This document shows positions 51,903 to 61,085 of a stretch of 64,000 bases of DNA, one piece after another. The stretch comes from Polaromonas sp. SP1 (GTDB lineage: Bacteria > Pseudomonadota > Gammaproteobacteria > Burkholderiales > Burkholderiaceae_C). Position 1 is the first letter of the stretch, and every line of letters begins with the position of its first letter. The notes beneath the pieces were generated by a model. It saw only the letters and a list, made by a program, of their open reading frames with translations. It was not told where the DNA came from and made no database searches. Where the stretch lies: NCBI RefSeq assembly GCF_003711205.1, contig NZ_CP031013.1, positions 248,001-312,000 of the forward strand. The letters run 5' to 3'. The position numbers were made by a program, and so were the translations under genes.

Positions 51903-54499
51903 TGGAAGTGTCCCGTATCCGCGCGCTGCGCGGCCCCAACCTCTGGAGCCGCCACACGGCGCTTGAAGCCATCGTGGCCTGCACCGCAGCCGAATGCGAC
52001 ATCGCCGGCCTGCCCGGCTTCGAGCCACGCGTGCGCTCGCTCTTTCCCGAGATGGGCCGCTTCCGCCAGACCGGCCACGCCGGCCCCGTCTCCTTGGCCC
52101 ATGTGCTGGAAGCCGCCGCGCTGGCGCTGCAAACCGCCGCCGGCTGCCCCATCACCTTCAGCCACACCGCCTCCACTGTCGAGGCCGGCACCTACCAGGT
52201 GGTGGTTGAGTACAGCGAAGAAACCGTCGGCCGGCTGGCCTTTGAACTGGCACAGGCATTGATCCACGCCGCCTTGCGCGACACCGCGTTTGACCTGGAC
52301 GCTGCGATTGCCCAGTTGCGCGACCTCGACGAAGACGAGCGCCTGGGCCCCAGCACCGGCGCGATTGTCGACGCCGCCGTGGCGCGCGGCATTCCGTACC
52401 GACGCCTGACCAAAGGCAGCATGGTGCAGTTCGGCTGGGGTTCGAAGCAGCGCCGCATCCAGGCCGCCGAACTGGACGCCACCAGTGCCGTGGCCGAGTC
52501 CATCGCGCAAGACAAGGACCTCACCAAAAAACTGCTGCGCGCCGCCGGCGTGCCGGTGCCGCTGGGTCGGCCGGTAGCAGACCCCGACGATGCCTGGGCC
52601 GCGGCCCTTGAAGTGGGCTTGCCCGCCGTTGTGAAGCCGCTGGACGGCAACCAGGGCAAGGGCGTTACCGTCAATATCCTGACGCGTGAGCACCTGGATA
52701 TTGCCTACAAGGCCGCCGCCGAATACGGCCAGGTCATGGTCGAGAAATTCCTGCCTGGCAGCGACTTCCGCCTGCTGGTGGTGGGCAACAAGCTGGTGGC
52801 CGCCTCGCGGCGCGAGCCGCCGCAGGTGGTGGGCGACGGCCTGCACACCGTGCGCGAGCTGGTCGACATCGTCAACCAGGACCCCAAACGCGGCGAAGGC
52901 CACGCCACCTCGCTCACCAAGATCCGCTTTGACGAGATTGCCGTGGCGCGCCTGGAAGTGCAAGAGTTGACGCCCGACTCCATTCCCGCCAAGGGCCGGC
53001 GCGTCATCCTGCGCAACAACGCCAACCTCAGCACCGGCGGCACCGCCACCGACGTGACCGACGACGTGCACCCGGCCGTGGCCGCGCGCGCCGTGGCCGC
53101 GGCGCAGATGGTCGGCCTGCACATCTGCGGTGTCGACGTGGTGTGCGAAAGCATGCTGCGCCCGCTCGAATCGCAAAGCGGCGGCGTGGTTGAAGTCAAC
53201 GCCGCACCCGGCCTGCGCATGCACCTGTCGCCTTCCTACGGCAAGGGCCGCGCCGTGGGCGTGGCCATGATCGACGAGCTCTTTGCCCCCGGCGACAACG
53301 GCCGCGTGCCGGTGATCGCCGTGACCGGCACCAACGGCAAGACCACCACCACCCGCCTCATCGCCCACCTGATGGCCGCCGACGGCCTGCGCACCGGCAT
53401 GACCAACACCGACGGCGTCTACATCAACGGCCGGCAGACCGACAGCGGCGACTGCAGCGGCCCCAAGAGCGCGCGCAACGTGCTGATGCACCCCGACGTC
53501 GATGCGGCCGTATTCGAGATCGCCCGCGGCGGCGTGCTGCGCGAAGGCCTGGGCTTTGACCGCTGCGAAGTCGCCGTCGTCACCAACATCGGCAGCGGCG
53601 ACCACCTGGGCCTGAACTACATCACCACGGTGGAAGACCTGGCCGTGCTCAAACGCGTGATCGTGCAGAACGTCTCGACCACCGGCTACGCCGTGCTCAA
53701 TGCCGCCGACCCCATCGTCGCCGACATGGCCGCCACCTGCCCGGGCAAGATCATCTTTTTCGCCGCCGACCGGCACCACCCGCTCATGGCCACGCACCGC
53801 GCGCAAGGCAAGCGCACGGTGTATGTCGACGGCGCCAATCTTGTCGCCGCCGAAGGCGCCTGGGTCGAGCGCATCCCGCTGCAGGGCGTGCCCGTCACGC
53901 GCGGCGGCACCATCAGCTTCCAGGTTGAAAACGTCATGGCCGCCGTCGCCGCCGCCTGGGGCGCCGGCCTGAACTGGGACACCATCAAGCGCGGCCTTTC
54001 CAGCTTTGTGACCGACGCACACAACGCGCCCGGGCGCTTCAACGTCATGGACTACAAGGGCGCCACCGTGATCGCCGACTACGGCCACAACCCCGACGCC
54101 ATGCGCGCGCTGGTGGCGGCCGTTGACGCCATGCCCGCCACGCCCGGCCAGCGCCGCAGCGTGGTGATCAGCGGCGCCGGCGACCGCCGCGACAGCGACA
54201 TCCGCGACCAGACCATCATCCTGGGCGGCGCGTTCGACGACGTCATCCTCTACCAGGACGCCGCCCAGCGCGGCCGCGCCGACGGTGAAGTGATGGCCCT
54301 GCTGCGTCAAGGCCTGGACAAAGCCCGCCGCACAAAGAACATCGACGAGATTCGCGGCGAGTTTCTGGCCATCGACACCGCGCTGGCGCGGCTGCAACCC
54401 GGCGACCTCTGCCTCATCCTGGTCGACCAGGTGCAGGAAGCGCTGGACCACCTGGCGGCGCGGGTGAAGGAAGCGAAAGAGAAGGTAGCCGTGCACTAG
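51902..54499 (+). CDS. cphA: Cyanophycin synthetase
   Basis: 865 aa, normal length. N-terminal domain (VSRIRALRGPNLWSRHTALEAIV), ATP-grasp domain with VVKPLDGNQGKGVTVN and GGVVEVNAAPGLRMHL, and a complete Mur-ligase domain with AVTGTNGKTTTTRLIAH (P-loop Gly at residue 476) and VISGAGDRRD. It builds the multi-L-arginyl-poly-L-aspartate storage polymer from Asp, Arg and ATP. No cyanophycinase is in the window. Coupled to the degenerate paralogue. Confidence 0.95.
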   Translation: MEVSRIRALRGPNLWSRHTALEAIVACTAAECDIAGLPGFEPRVRSLFPEMGRFRQTGHAGPVSLAHVLEAAALALQTAAGCPITFSHTASTVEAGTYQVVVEYSEETVGRLAFELAQALIHAALRDTAFDLDAAIAQLRDLDEDERLGPSTGAIVDAAVARGIPYRRLTKGSMVQFGWGSKQRRIQAAELDATSAVAESIAQDKDLTKKLLRAAGVPVPLGRPVADPDDAWAAALEVGLPAVVKPLDGNQGKGVTVNILTREHLDIAYKAAAEYGQVMVEKFLPGSDFRLLVVGNKLVAASRREPPQVVGDGLHTVRELVDIVNQDPKRGEGHATSLTKIRFDEIAVARLEVQELTPDSIPAKGRRVILRNNANLSTGGTATDVTDDVHPAVAARAVAAAQMVGLHICGVDVVCESMLRPLESQSGGVVEVNAAPGLRMHLSPSYGKGRAVGVAMIDELFAPGDNGRVPVIAVTGTNGKTTTTRLIAHLMAADGLRTGMTNTDGVYINGRQTDSGDCSGPKSARNVLMHPDVDAAVFEIARGGVLREGLGFDRCEVAVVTNIGSGDHLGLNYITTVEDLAVLKRVIVQNVSTTGYAVLNAADPIVADMAATCPGKIIFFAADRHHPLMATHRAQGKRTVYVDGANLVAAEGAWVERIPLQGVPVTRGGTISFQVENVMAAVAAAWGAGLNWDTIKRGLSSFVTDAHNAPGRFNVMDYKGATVIADYGHNPDAMRALVAAVDAMPATPGQRRSVVISGAGDRRDSDIRDQTIILGGAFDDVILYQDAAQRGRADGEVMALLRQGLDKARRTKNIDEIRGEFLAIDTALARLQPGDLCLILVDQVQEALDHLAARVKEAKEKVAVH

Positions 54500-54530
54500 C
54501 CGGAATTTGGGCTGGGGCAATTTTCTTAAG

Positions 54531-54590
54531 CAAAAAGTGTCTCCAGCCCATACCATTCATGGGCCTATAGCTATCAAATTAATAGCAATC
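54531..54590. repeat. Family A repeat between cphA and ureD
   Basis: CAAAAAGTGTCTCCAGCCCATACC...ATGGGCCTATAGCTATC then AAATTAATAGC. The clearest copy of the family: the CCCATACC/ATGGGC pair and TAGC/GCTA boxes are nearly perfect. Confidence 0.75.
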
Positions 54591-54631
54591 TGCCGCCGGG
54601 CACGGCATCGGCCGCACGTTAAACTTCCCCC

Positions 54632-55462
54632 ATGACCTGGAACGCGACCCTCGCACTCGATTACACCCACCAGGCCGGCAAGACGCTTGCCCACTTTCGC
54701 CACAGCGGGCCGCTGCGCATCCTGCAAAGCCTTTACCCCGAAGGCGACGCGATCTGCCACAACGTCATCGTGCACCCGCCCGGCGGGCTGGTCGGCGGCG
54801 ATACGCTGGAGCTGGCTTTCAGCGCCGCCGCCGGCTCACACGGCCTGATCACCACGCCCGGCGCCACGCGCTTTTACCGCTCGACCGGCGAGCCGGCCCT
54901 GCAAAACACGCGCCTGACATTGGAAGCCGACGCCCGCATGGAATGGCTGCCGCTTGAAGCCATCTGCTACAGCGGCTGCATCGCCGAAAACCGCCTGACC
55001 ATGACGCTGGCGCCCGGCGCGGAGCTGATCGGCTGGGACATCACCGCGCTGGGCCTGCCGGCTGCCGGCCAGCCTTTTGAAAGCGGCAATTTCCGCCAAC
55101 ATATTGAAGTGCCCGGTGTGTGGCTGGAGCGCGCCCAGCTCGCCGCCGGCGACACCCTCTTGATGAACAGCCCGCTGGGCATGGCCGGCCACCGCTGCAT
55201 CGCGTCGCTGTTTTTTGTGACGGGCAGCAAGCTGGAGCGCAACCGCAGGCAACTCGCACTGGACTGTGCGCGTGAAGTGATGGGCGCCCACGCCTTGAGT
55301 CCCACCGCCGGCGCCACCAGCCCGGATGCGCAAGTGGTCGTGGTGCGGGTGCTGTCGCCCGTGGTGGAGCCTGCGATGGCATTGCTGCGGCAGGTGTGGC
55401 AGGCCTGGCGCAAAGAGCTGTGGCAGCTCGCGCCGTCCACGCCGCGGCTCTGGTCTACATAG
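54632..55462 (+). CDS. ureD: Urease accessory protein UreD
   Basis: 276 aa. UreD/UreH features: PLRILQSLYPEGDAICHNVIVHPPGGLVGGDTLEL (about residues 27-61), TTPGATRFYRSTGEPA and WLPLEAICYSGC. UreD with UreF and UreG delivers nickel to urease. In Burkholderiales ureD normally starts ureDABC; here about 260 bp of non-coding DNA and an unrelated small gene follow, so the structural genes are not adjacent. The urea importer urt genes are about 4 kb away on the other strand. Confidence 0.93.
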   Translation: MTWNATLALDYTHQAGKTLAHFRHSGPLRILQSLYPEGDAICHNVIVHPPGGLVGGDTLELAFSAAAGSHGLITTPGATRFYRSTGEPALQNTRLTLEADARMEWLPLEAICYSGCIAENRLTMTLAPGAELIGWDITALGLPAAGQPFESGNFRQHIEVPGVWLERAQLAAGDTLLMNSPLGMAGHRCIASLFFVTGSKLERNRRQLALDCAREVMGAHALSPTAGATSPDAQVVVVRVLSPVVEPAMALLRQVWQAWRKELWQLAPSTPRLWST

Positions 55463-55719
55463 TCTCTACATAGTCCATAGAAGGCTGGACAAAACCATCG
55501 CCGGGAACACGCTTTCCGGCGAATTGAACCGGCCTGCAACACTCTGCAGCGATTTCGTGTCTTTGTTCACAGCGTCAAAGAGAACCTGAAAGACCTGTCC
55601 TACACCCTAATGGGCATAGGGGCACGGCCTGACCGCTGCATTTCCTTTCAAGGCGGCGTCAAGGCCCGGTCCAGACTCCATTCATCGACATCCGTCGAGT
55701 CCGAACAAGGAGTTTGACC

Positions 55720-56190
55720 ATGATTTCAGCCCACAATTTCCGCCTCGTTAAAAGCGCCGCCTGTTTCGGCGTAGCCGCCCTGCTCTCGCTGGGCGCCACC
55801 GCACAGATCGCGGCCGGCACCACCGGCATTGACGCTTCGGGCAGTGCCCGCAGCGAAATGAATGCCTGCCTGACCGGCCGCACCCAGCAAGACCAGGAAA
55901 CCTGCATGACCGAAGTGCGCAACGCCAATGCGGCCAAGCGCGCCGGCAAGGTCGACAACGCCGATGGCCAGTTTTCTGCCAATGCGTTGAAGCGCTGCGA
56001 CGTCTTCCAGGGTGAAGACCTGGTGGCCTGCCAAGCCCGCATCGTCGGCTACGGCAAAACTGACGGCAGCGTGGCCGGCGGCGGCGCGATCCGCCAGGTA
56101 GAAACCGTTGTCATGCCCGCAGGCGCCACCAATGTGCGCGTGCAGCCGCAGACCAATTCCAACATTGTGGTGATTCCCGCACCGCAATAA
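55720..56190 (+). CDS. Hypothetical exported protein with two Cys pairs
   Basis: 156 aa from ATG 55720 with an AAGGAG site 8 nt upstream. A signal peptide (SAACFGVAALLSLGATAQ) is followed by NACLTGRTQQDQETCMTEVRNA and RCDVFQGEDLVACQARIVGYG, giving four Cys in two C-x9/10-C pairs that could form disulfides. The C-terminus is Val/Asn-rich. I do not recognise a family with a known function; similar small periplasmic proteins are common in Burkholderiales. Followed by a strong intrinsic terminator. Confidence 0.7.
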   Translation: MISAHNFRLVKSAACFGVAALLSLGATAQIAAGTTGIDASGSARSEMNACLTGRTQQDQETCMTEVRNANAAKRAGKVDNADGQFSANALKRCDVFQGEDLVACQARIVGYGKTDGSVAGGGAIRQVETVVMPAGATNVRVQPQTNSNIVVIPAPQ

Positions 56191-56248
56191 CAGTTGCCAC
56201 TCGCTCCGCCGGGGTTTGATGAATTCACCGGATGAAGCAGAAGCAAAG

Positions 56249-56276
56249 GTGGGCCGCTTGCGGCCCACTTCTTTTT
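56249..56276 (+). terminator. Intrinsic terminator of the exported protein gene
   Basis: GTGGGCCGC-TT-GCGGCCCAC stem of nine GC-rich pairs, followed by TTCTTTTT. Located 58 nt after the stop. Confidence 0.8.
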
Positions 56277-56444
56277 GGGCGTCCTCTTTTCTCGCCTCTG
56301 CGCCGCGCCTGGTCGCTGTGTAAAGCCCAACCACCGCCTTGATTTGGCGCGCATGATGAACAAGCCGTCCCGCGCGTGACTCTTTGGCGTCCGCTTCTTC
56401 CCGGACTCCCGTCTTCTTCAGCCCCATTGCACCCCAGGCCACGC

Positions 56445-56786
56445 ATGTCCAAGCACACAACCCCTTCACAGCAAAAACCCCAGCTGGTCCGCGCGCTGGA
56501 AAAGAACGATGCCATCCAGGGCACGGTAGAGCGCTCTGCGCAAGAGCTGGACCTGGTCAACAGCGTTCTGGAAAAAGAAATCCCGGTGACTGTCAAAAAA
56601 GGCGACATCGCCATGGCGCTGGAGAAAACGGCCGAACTGGAAGACCAGATCCAGGCCTCTGCGGATGAATTGGCGCACGTCAATGAACTGCTGGCGCAGG
56701 AGGTCACCGAGCGCGAAAAACTTGAAGAAAAGCTGCAGAGCGCCGAACACGAACTCGGCAAAAAGAATTCAGCGGCCGACAGCTGA
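56445..56786 (+). CDS. Small acidic coiled-coil protein
   Basis: 113 aa from ATG 56445 (MSKHTTPSQQKPQLV). Almost entirely helical and charged: VERSAQELDLVNSVLEKEI, MALEKTAELEDQIQ and LAHVNELLAQEVTEREKLEEKLQSAE show heptad patterning. No Cys, no membrane segment. The frame is open from 56376, but no good start site precedes the chosen ATG. Function unknown; possibly a structural or scaffold protein. Confidence 0.6.
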   Translation: MSKHTTPSQQKPQLVRALEKNDAIQGTVERSAQELDLVNSVLEKEIPVTVKKGDIAMALEKTAELEDQIQASADELAHVNELLAQEVTEREKLEEKLQSAEHELGKKNSAADS

Positions 56787-56808
56787 TATCAAGCTCCGGT
56801 CCGGGCTT

Positions 56809-58020
56809 CTAGCCCTTGATCAAACCGTCGGCCTTGAACATGGCCTTGATCCCGCGCACCGCCTGACGGATGCGGGCCTCGTTCTCAATCAGTGCAAAAC
56901 GCACATGGTCATCGCCATGGTCGCCAAAACCAATGCCCGGTGACACGCACACCTTGGCTTTTTCCATCAGCTGTTTGGCAAACTCCAGCGACCCGAGCTT
57001 GCGATACGCCTCCGGGATGCGCGCCCAGATGTACATCGACGCCTTGGGGCAGTCCACCGCCCAGCCCACCTCCGTCAGGCCCTTGTAGAGCACGTCGCGC
57101 CGCGCCTGGTACTGCGCTGCGATGTCTTTCACACATTGCTGGTCGCCCTCGAGCGCGGCAATCGCCGCCACCTGCAGCGGGGTGAAGGTGCCGTAGTCGT
57201 GGTAGCTCTTGATACGCGCCAGCGCCGCCACCAGGTCGGGGTTGCCCACCATAAAGCCGACGCGCCAACCCGCCATGTTGTAGCTTTTGGAGAGCGTGAA
57301 AAACTCCACCGCGATGTCTTTGGCGCCCGGCACCTGCATGATGGAAGGCGCTTTCCATCCGTCAAACACGATGTCGGCATAGGCCAGGTCGTGCACCACA
57401 AAGATGTCGTGCTTGCGCGCCAATGCGATCACCTTCTCGAAAAAATCCAGTTCCACACACTGCGCTGTCGGGTTGGACGGAAACCCCAGCACGATCATCT
57501 TGGGTTTGGGGTAGCTGCCGCGAATGGCTTTTTCCAGCTCGGCGAAAAAGTCGGTGTCCGGCGTCAGCGGCACCGAGCGGATGTCGGCCCCGGCGATCAC
57601 CGCGCCGTAAATGTGGATCGGGTAACTCGGGTCAGGCACCAGCACCGTATCGCCGCGGTCCAGCGTGGCCAGCATCAGGTGGGCCAGCCCTTCTTTGGAG
57701 CCGATGGTGACAATGGCCTCGCTGTCCGGGTCTATCGCCACCTGGTAGCGGCTTTGGTACCAGTGCGCGATGGCGCGCCGCAGCCGCGGGATGCCCTTGC
57801 TCGCTGAGTAACCGTGGGTGTCGGGCCGCTGCGCGACCTCGGTGAGCTTGGCGACGATGTGCGCCGGCGTGGCCCCGTCGGGGTTGCCCATGCTCATGTC
57901 GATGATGTCCTCGCCGCGCCGGCGCGCCGCGAGTTTCAGCTCGGCCGTGATGTTGAAGACGTAGGGAGGGAGGCGGTCAATGCGCGCAAAGCGGCGCTTG
58001 CCTGGGGAAGAGGCGGACAT
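56809..58020 (-). CDS. alaC: Class I aminotransferase, alanine/glutamate-pyruvate type (AlaC-like)
   Basis: 403 aa. PLP-dependent aminotransferase fold: [17 protein letters not shown] near the start, [28 protein letters not shown] and the Schiff-base Lys in [15 protein letters not shown]. The [12 protein letters not shown] segment and [17 protein letters not shown] are typical of AlaC/AlaA-type enzymes. It interconverts alanine and pyruvate with glutamate/2-oxoglutarate. Transcribed alone, convergent with the coiled-coil gene. Confidence 0.88.
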   Translation of the reverse strand: MSASSPGKRRFARIDRLPPYVFNITAELKLAARRRGEDIIDMSMGNPDGATPAHIVAKLTEVAQRPDTHGYSASKGIPRLRRAIAHWYQSRYQVAIDPDSEAIVTIGSKEGLAHLMLATLDRGDTVLVPDPSYPIHIYGAVIAGADIRSVPLTPDTDFFAELEKAIRGSYPKPKMIVLGFPSNPTAQCVELDFFEKVIALARKHDIFVVHDLAYADIVFDGWKAPSIMQVPGAKDIAVEFFTLSKSYNMAGWRVGFMVGNPDLVAALARIKSYHDYGTFTPLQVAAIAALEGDQQCVKDIAAQYQARRDVLYKGLTEVGWAVDCPKASMYIWARIPEAYRKLGSLEFAKQLMEKAKVCVSPGIGFGDHGDDHVRFALIENEARIRQAVRGIKAMFKADGLIKG

Positions 58021-58123
58021 AGGAGACTTTCACGTAAGCGCCCGGAACCGTCCGAGCGACGTGGCCGGCAATGGGGCCGGCCCGAAAACATCCTACCCGA
58101 TGGGGCGGCGGCTTGCCACTGCC

Positions 58124-58543
58124 TCACCGCCTCGGTGTCTGAAATCGGCCACGGAAAAACTCAAACGCCAACACCAGCAAGAACCCAACGGCATACGCCA
58201 GCACATCCATCCAGTCGGCCACCGAACCCAGCACAATCTTCAGCACCCGGTTCTGGACATGCCAGCCGTTGGCGCTTGCCACGTACTGGCCCAGTTCCAC
58301 CAGGCAACCCACCGCGAGTGCGGCCAGGGCCAGCCCATAAACGTTGGCCCTGAGCACGGTCTTGAGCAGGAAGTACACCCACACCACCGCCAATACGTCG
58401 CCAACGAAACCCCGTAGCCAGGGGTGATGCGACCACACGGTCGCGATCAGCACTTCCACAATAAAAATGAGGAGCGCCCACAGCGCCGCCTCACGGTCAA
58501 AGCGCAGCTGCATGCGAGGCGCGGCCGCCTCAGTCGGGGACAT
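58124..58543 (-). CDS. DUF2809 membrane protein
   Basis: 139 aa with four hydrophobic segments. LRGFVGDVLAVVWVYFLLKTVL and VELGQYVASANGW match the DUF2809 family of small inner-membrane proteins, ending LGSVADWMDVLAYAVGFLLVL. Role unknown; related in appearance to VanZ-like proteins. Overlaps the DUF817 gene by 14 nt, so the two are probably co-translated. Confidence 0.8.
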   Translation of the reverse strand: MSPTEAAAPRMQLRFDREAALWALLIFIVEVLIATVWSHHPWLRGFVGDVLAVVWVYFLLKTVLRANVYGLALAALAVGCLVELGQYVASANGWHVQNRVLKIVLGSVADWMDVLAYAVGFLLVLAFEFFRGRFQTPRR

Positions 58544-59381
58544 GGATGCGTGCCTTCACATGCTTCAGGTTGGCCACGATGGTGAAAGTCATGACCACCA
58601 GCAGCGACCAGGAACTCCACTTGCCCACATGCACGGCCGACCAGGCGCCCAGCTGGTTGGGGTAATGCCACAGGCTGAAGAAGGTGCTGATGTTTTCAGC
58701 CACCCAGATAAAAAAGCCGATCAATAAAAACGCCAGCAACAGGGGCATGTTACGGTCGCGGTCATAGGGCCGGAAGATCACGAACGACCTGGCGTACAAA
58801 CCGCCCAGGCAGGCGGCGATGTACCAGCGGTAGTCGCCCCAATAATGGTGCGTGAAAAAGTTGCCGTAGATCAGCAGTGCAATCACACCGGCCATCCAGT
58901 AAGGCGGGTGGTGCCGGATGCGCAGGTCAAACAGCCGCCACGCCTGGATGATGTAGCTACCCACGGCCGCATACATAAAGCCCGAGAACAGCGGTACGCC
59001 AAACAGCTTGGTATAGGCAAAGTCCGGGTAGCTCCACGACTGGATGGTGCCGGAGGTCTTGAACACCTCTAGCGCGAACCCCACCAGGTGAAAGAGGCAG
59101 ATCGCTTTCAGCTCGTCCAGCGTCTCCAGTTTGGCCAACACCATCCAGCCCTGAATCAGCAGCGCAATGAGCAGCAAGAGGTCATAACGCGGGATGCCGG
59201 CAACACCTGCACGCGGCACCAGAAACACCGCCGCAAAAAACAAACCCGCAAAGAGGCAGGCCCTCGCCTCCTTGAGGCCGAAGTAGCCGAACTCCACCAC
59301 AAAGCGGCGAAAACCCGACAGGTTCGCAGGAGGCTCCGCCCGCATCAGCCAGTTGTCCAGCGCTACCAAAGCCATCGGCAT
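58530..59381 (-). CDS. DUF817 membrane protein
   Basis: 283 aa with about eight hydrophobic segments. RRFVVEFGYFGLKEARACLFAGLFFAAVFL and LVGFALEVFKTSGTIQSWSYPDFAYTKLFGVPLFSGFMYAAVGSYI are characteristic of DUF817. Start at 59381 (MPMALVALDNW) or 59375; both lie close behind an AAGGGA-type site. Function unknown. Family members often occur in pairs with other small membrane proteins, as here. Confidence 0.82.
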   Translation of the reverse strand: MPMALVALDNWLMRAEPPANLSGFRRFVVEFGYFGLKEARACLFAGLFFAAVFLVPRAGVAGIPRYDLLLLIALLIQGWMVLAKLETLDELKAICLFHLVGFALEVFKTSGTIQSWSYPDFAYTKLFGVPLFSGFMYAAVGSYIIQAWRLFDLRIRHHPPYWMAGVIALLIYGNFFTHHYWGDYRWYIAACLGGLYARSFVIFRPYDRDRNMPLLLAFLLIGFFIWVAENISTFFSLWHYPNQLGAWSAVHVGKWSSWSLLVVMTFTIVANLKHVKARIHVPD

Positions 59382-59461
59382 ATCCCTTTTCTTTTTGATT
59401 GTGAGAGCCGGCGGCAAGCGCTTCAACGGCCGCAGCGATTCTACGTTTGCGGTACAGGCAT

Positions 59462-59487
59462 GAAAAAAGCCCGGATGAACCGGGCTT
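59462..59487 (-). terminator. Intrinsic terminator of the urt operon
   Basis: AAGCCCGG-loop-CCGGGCTT stem (59467-59487). On the minus strand it is followed by a run of six T, the classical form. Located 44 nt after the urtE stop. Confidence 0.9.
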
Positions 59488-59530
59488 GGGGATTTATTCC
59501 CTCTCCCATAGGAAGAAGGAGCAAAAAAAA

Positions 59531-60223
59531 CTAAATCGCCACCAGCTGCCGCACCCCGTTGGCCTCCATGTCCTTGCCCTGCCCGCGCGCAATGAACTCG
59601 CCGCGCTCCATCACCAGGTAGTCGTCGGCCAGCTCCTGCGCGAAGTCGTAGTACTGCTCCACCAGCAGGATGGCCATGTCGCCCCGGTCGGCCAGCATGC
59701 GGATCACGCGGCCGATGTCCTTGATGATGCTGGGCTGGATGCCCTCGGTCGGCTCGTCAAGAATCAGGAGCTTGGGCTTGGCGGCCAGCGCGCGTGCAAT
59801 GGCCAGCTGCTGTTGCTGCCCGCCCGAAAGGTCGCCGCCGCGCCGGTTCAGCATTTGTTTGAGCACCGGGAACAGCTCATACAGCTCCGCCGGGATCGGC
59901 GTCGACGCGCTCTTGTAGGCCAGGCCCATGCGCAGGTTCTCTTCCACCGTCAGCCGCGCAAAAATCTCGCGCCCCTGCGGAACAAAACCCATGCCGGCGC
60001 GGGCACGCTCATAGGGCGTGTTGCCCTGGATGGCCTTGCCGTCAAACTCAATCGTGCCGGTCTTGATGGGCACCAGGCCCATCAGTGATTTGAGCAGTGT
60101 GGTCTTGCCCACGCCGTTGCGGCCCAGCAGCACCGTGACTTTGCCCAGGTGCGCCTCGAGGCTCACGTCCCGCAGGATGTGCGAGCCGCCGTAATACTGG
60201 TTGACGTTTTTGACGTTGAGCAT
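59531..60223 (-). CDS. urtE: Urea ABC transporter ATP-binding subunit UrtE
   Basis: 230 aa from ATG 60223 (MLNVKNVNQYYGGSHILRDVSLEA). Walker A LGRNGVGKTTLLKS, signature LSGGQQQQLAIARAL, Walker B LLILDEPTEGIQPSIIKDIGRVI; the TEGIQPSII version is typical of UrtE. Last gene of the urt operon, followed by a strong terminator. A methyltransferase-like gene separates it from urtD. Confidence 0.93.
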   Translation of the reverse strand: MLNVKNVNQYYGGSHILRDVSLEAHLGKVTVLLGRNGVGKTTLLKSLMGLVPIKTGTIEFDGKAIQGNTPYERARAGMGFVPQGREIFARLTVEENLRMGLAYKSASTPIPAELYELFPVLKQMLNRRGGDLSGGQQQQLAIARALAAKPKLLILDEPTEGIQPSIIKDIGRVIRMLADRGDMAILLVEQYYDFAQELADDYLVMERGEFIARGQGKDMEANGVRQLVAI

Positions 60224-60240
60224 GGTCTTTCCCTGCATGG

Positions 60241-60280
60241 CATTAGTTCGCCTTAATTCGCTTTAACTCGCTTTAACGCA
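60241..60280. repeat. 10-bp tandem repeat upstream of urtE
   Basis: Almost four copies of a 10-bp unit: CATTAGTTCG, CCTTAATTCG, CTTTAACTCG, CTTTAACGCA. One unit is close to one helical turn. It occupies the gap between methyltransferase and urtE. Confidence 0.7.
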
Positions 60281-60301
60281 ACTTGCCGGCGCGTGTGCTG
60301 C

Positions 60302-60958
60302 TCACACCACGCCCTTGAACACGACAGCCTGGCCGGTCGGCAGGCACAGCGGAACACACAGCTCGTTCGCGAAGAACTCATCGACGGCAGCGCGCGCGCC
60401 CGGGCAAGAGGCAAAACCGTAGTCGTCGAACACAATCATTCCGCCCAAAGACATGCGCGGCCAGGCAAACTTCAAGGTGTCCAGGATGGCGCGGTAGATG
60501 TCCAGGTCCACATGCAGGAAGGCGATCCGGTGCGCCTCAAGCCCGGCAAAGGTCTGCGGAATCAGGCCCGGCCGGTAATCGCAGATCGCGTCGCAGCCGA
60601 CATGGCGGGCCACCGCCTCGAGCGAGGTATCCGAAAAATCCCCCTGCACATGCAGGTCCCGCTCGGGGTCGGTCTCGGGCATGCCGGAGAAGGTGTCAAA
60701 GAGGTAGAGTTTTTTGACCGGCTGCTTTTCCTGCAGGTACGCGGCAAACATCGCCGCAGTGCCGCCCTTGTAAACCCCACACTCCCACACATCGCCGGCA
60801 ACGTGCGCCGCCTGCCTCAGCAGCGTGTAGAGCACGTAACACCGGTCGGGCGACACCAGCGTCTTCGGTGCGGCCAGCGCATAAAGGCGGCCAAATTCGC
60901 CGCCGCCTAGCCAGGGAGAAAAAACGGGCTGGTAAAGATGCTGGTCAGGTATCGCCAT
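60302..60958 (-). CDS. TylF/MycF-family O-methyltransferase-like protein inside the urt operon
   Basis: 218 aa from ATG 60958 (MAIPDQHLYQPVFSPW). SAM-binding motif GDVWECGVYKGGTAAMFAAYL (about residues 57-77), YLFDTFSGMPETDP, and HVDLDIYRAILDTLKFAWPRMSLGGMIVFDDYG with the Asp pair typical of TylF/MycF enzymes, which bind Mg and methylate sugar or small-molecule hydroxyls. Nothing in urea transport calls for it. Between urtD and urtE with gaps of 127 and 78 nt, it looks inserted. Confidence 0.82.
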   Translation of the reverse strand: MAIPDQHLYQPVFSPWLGGGEFGRLYALAAPKTLVSPDRCYVLYTLLRQAAHVAGDVWECGVYKGGTAAMFAAYLQEKQPVKKLYLFDTFSGMPETDPERDLHVQGDFSDTSLEAVARHVGCDAICDYRPGLIPQTFAGLEAHRIAFLHVDLDIYRAILDTLKFAWPRMSLGGMIVFDDYGFASCPGARAAVDEFFANELCVPLCLPTGQAVVFKGVV

Positions 60959-61085
60959 GGGGGTTTGCCTTTTGCTCTGCAGCAAGGGAAGAAGGCTTGA
61001 ATTATCAAACACGGCCAAACGTTTGGGGCCGGGCGCCCGCCTGCACCGCGGCCGATTGCGGCACCGGGCCCGCAGCACCTTTCTT

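Noticed and set aside
51680..54556. Very long open frame on the strand opposite cphA (over 900 codons)
   Set aside because: It is a GC-rich antisense shadow: composition is His/Gly/Ala-rich without recognisable domains, and the plus strand encodes a complete cyanophycin synthetase.
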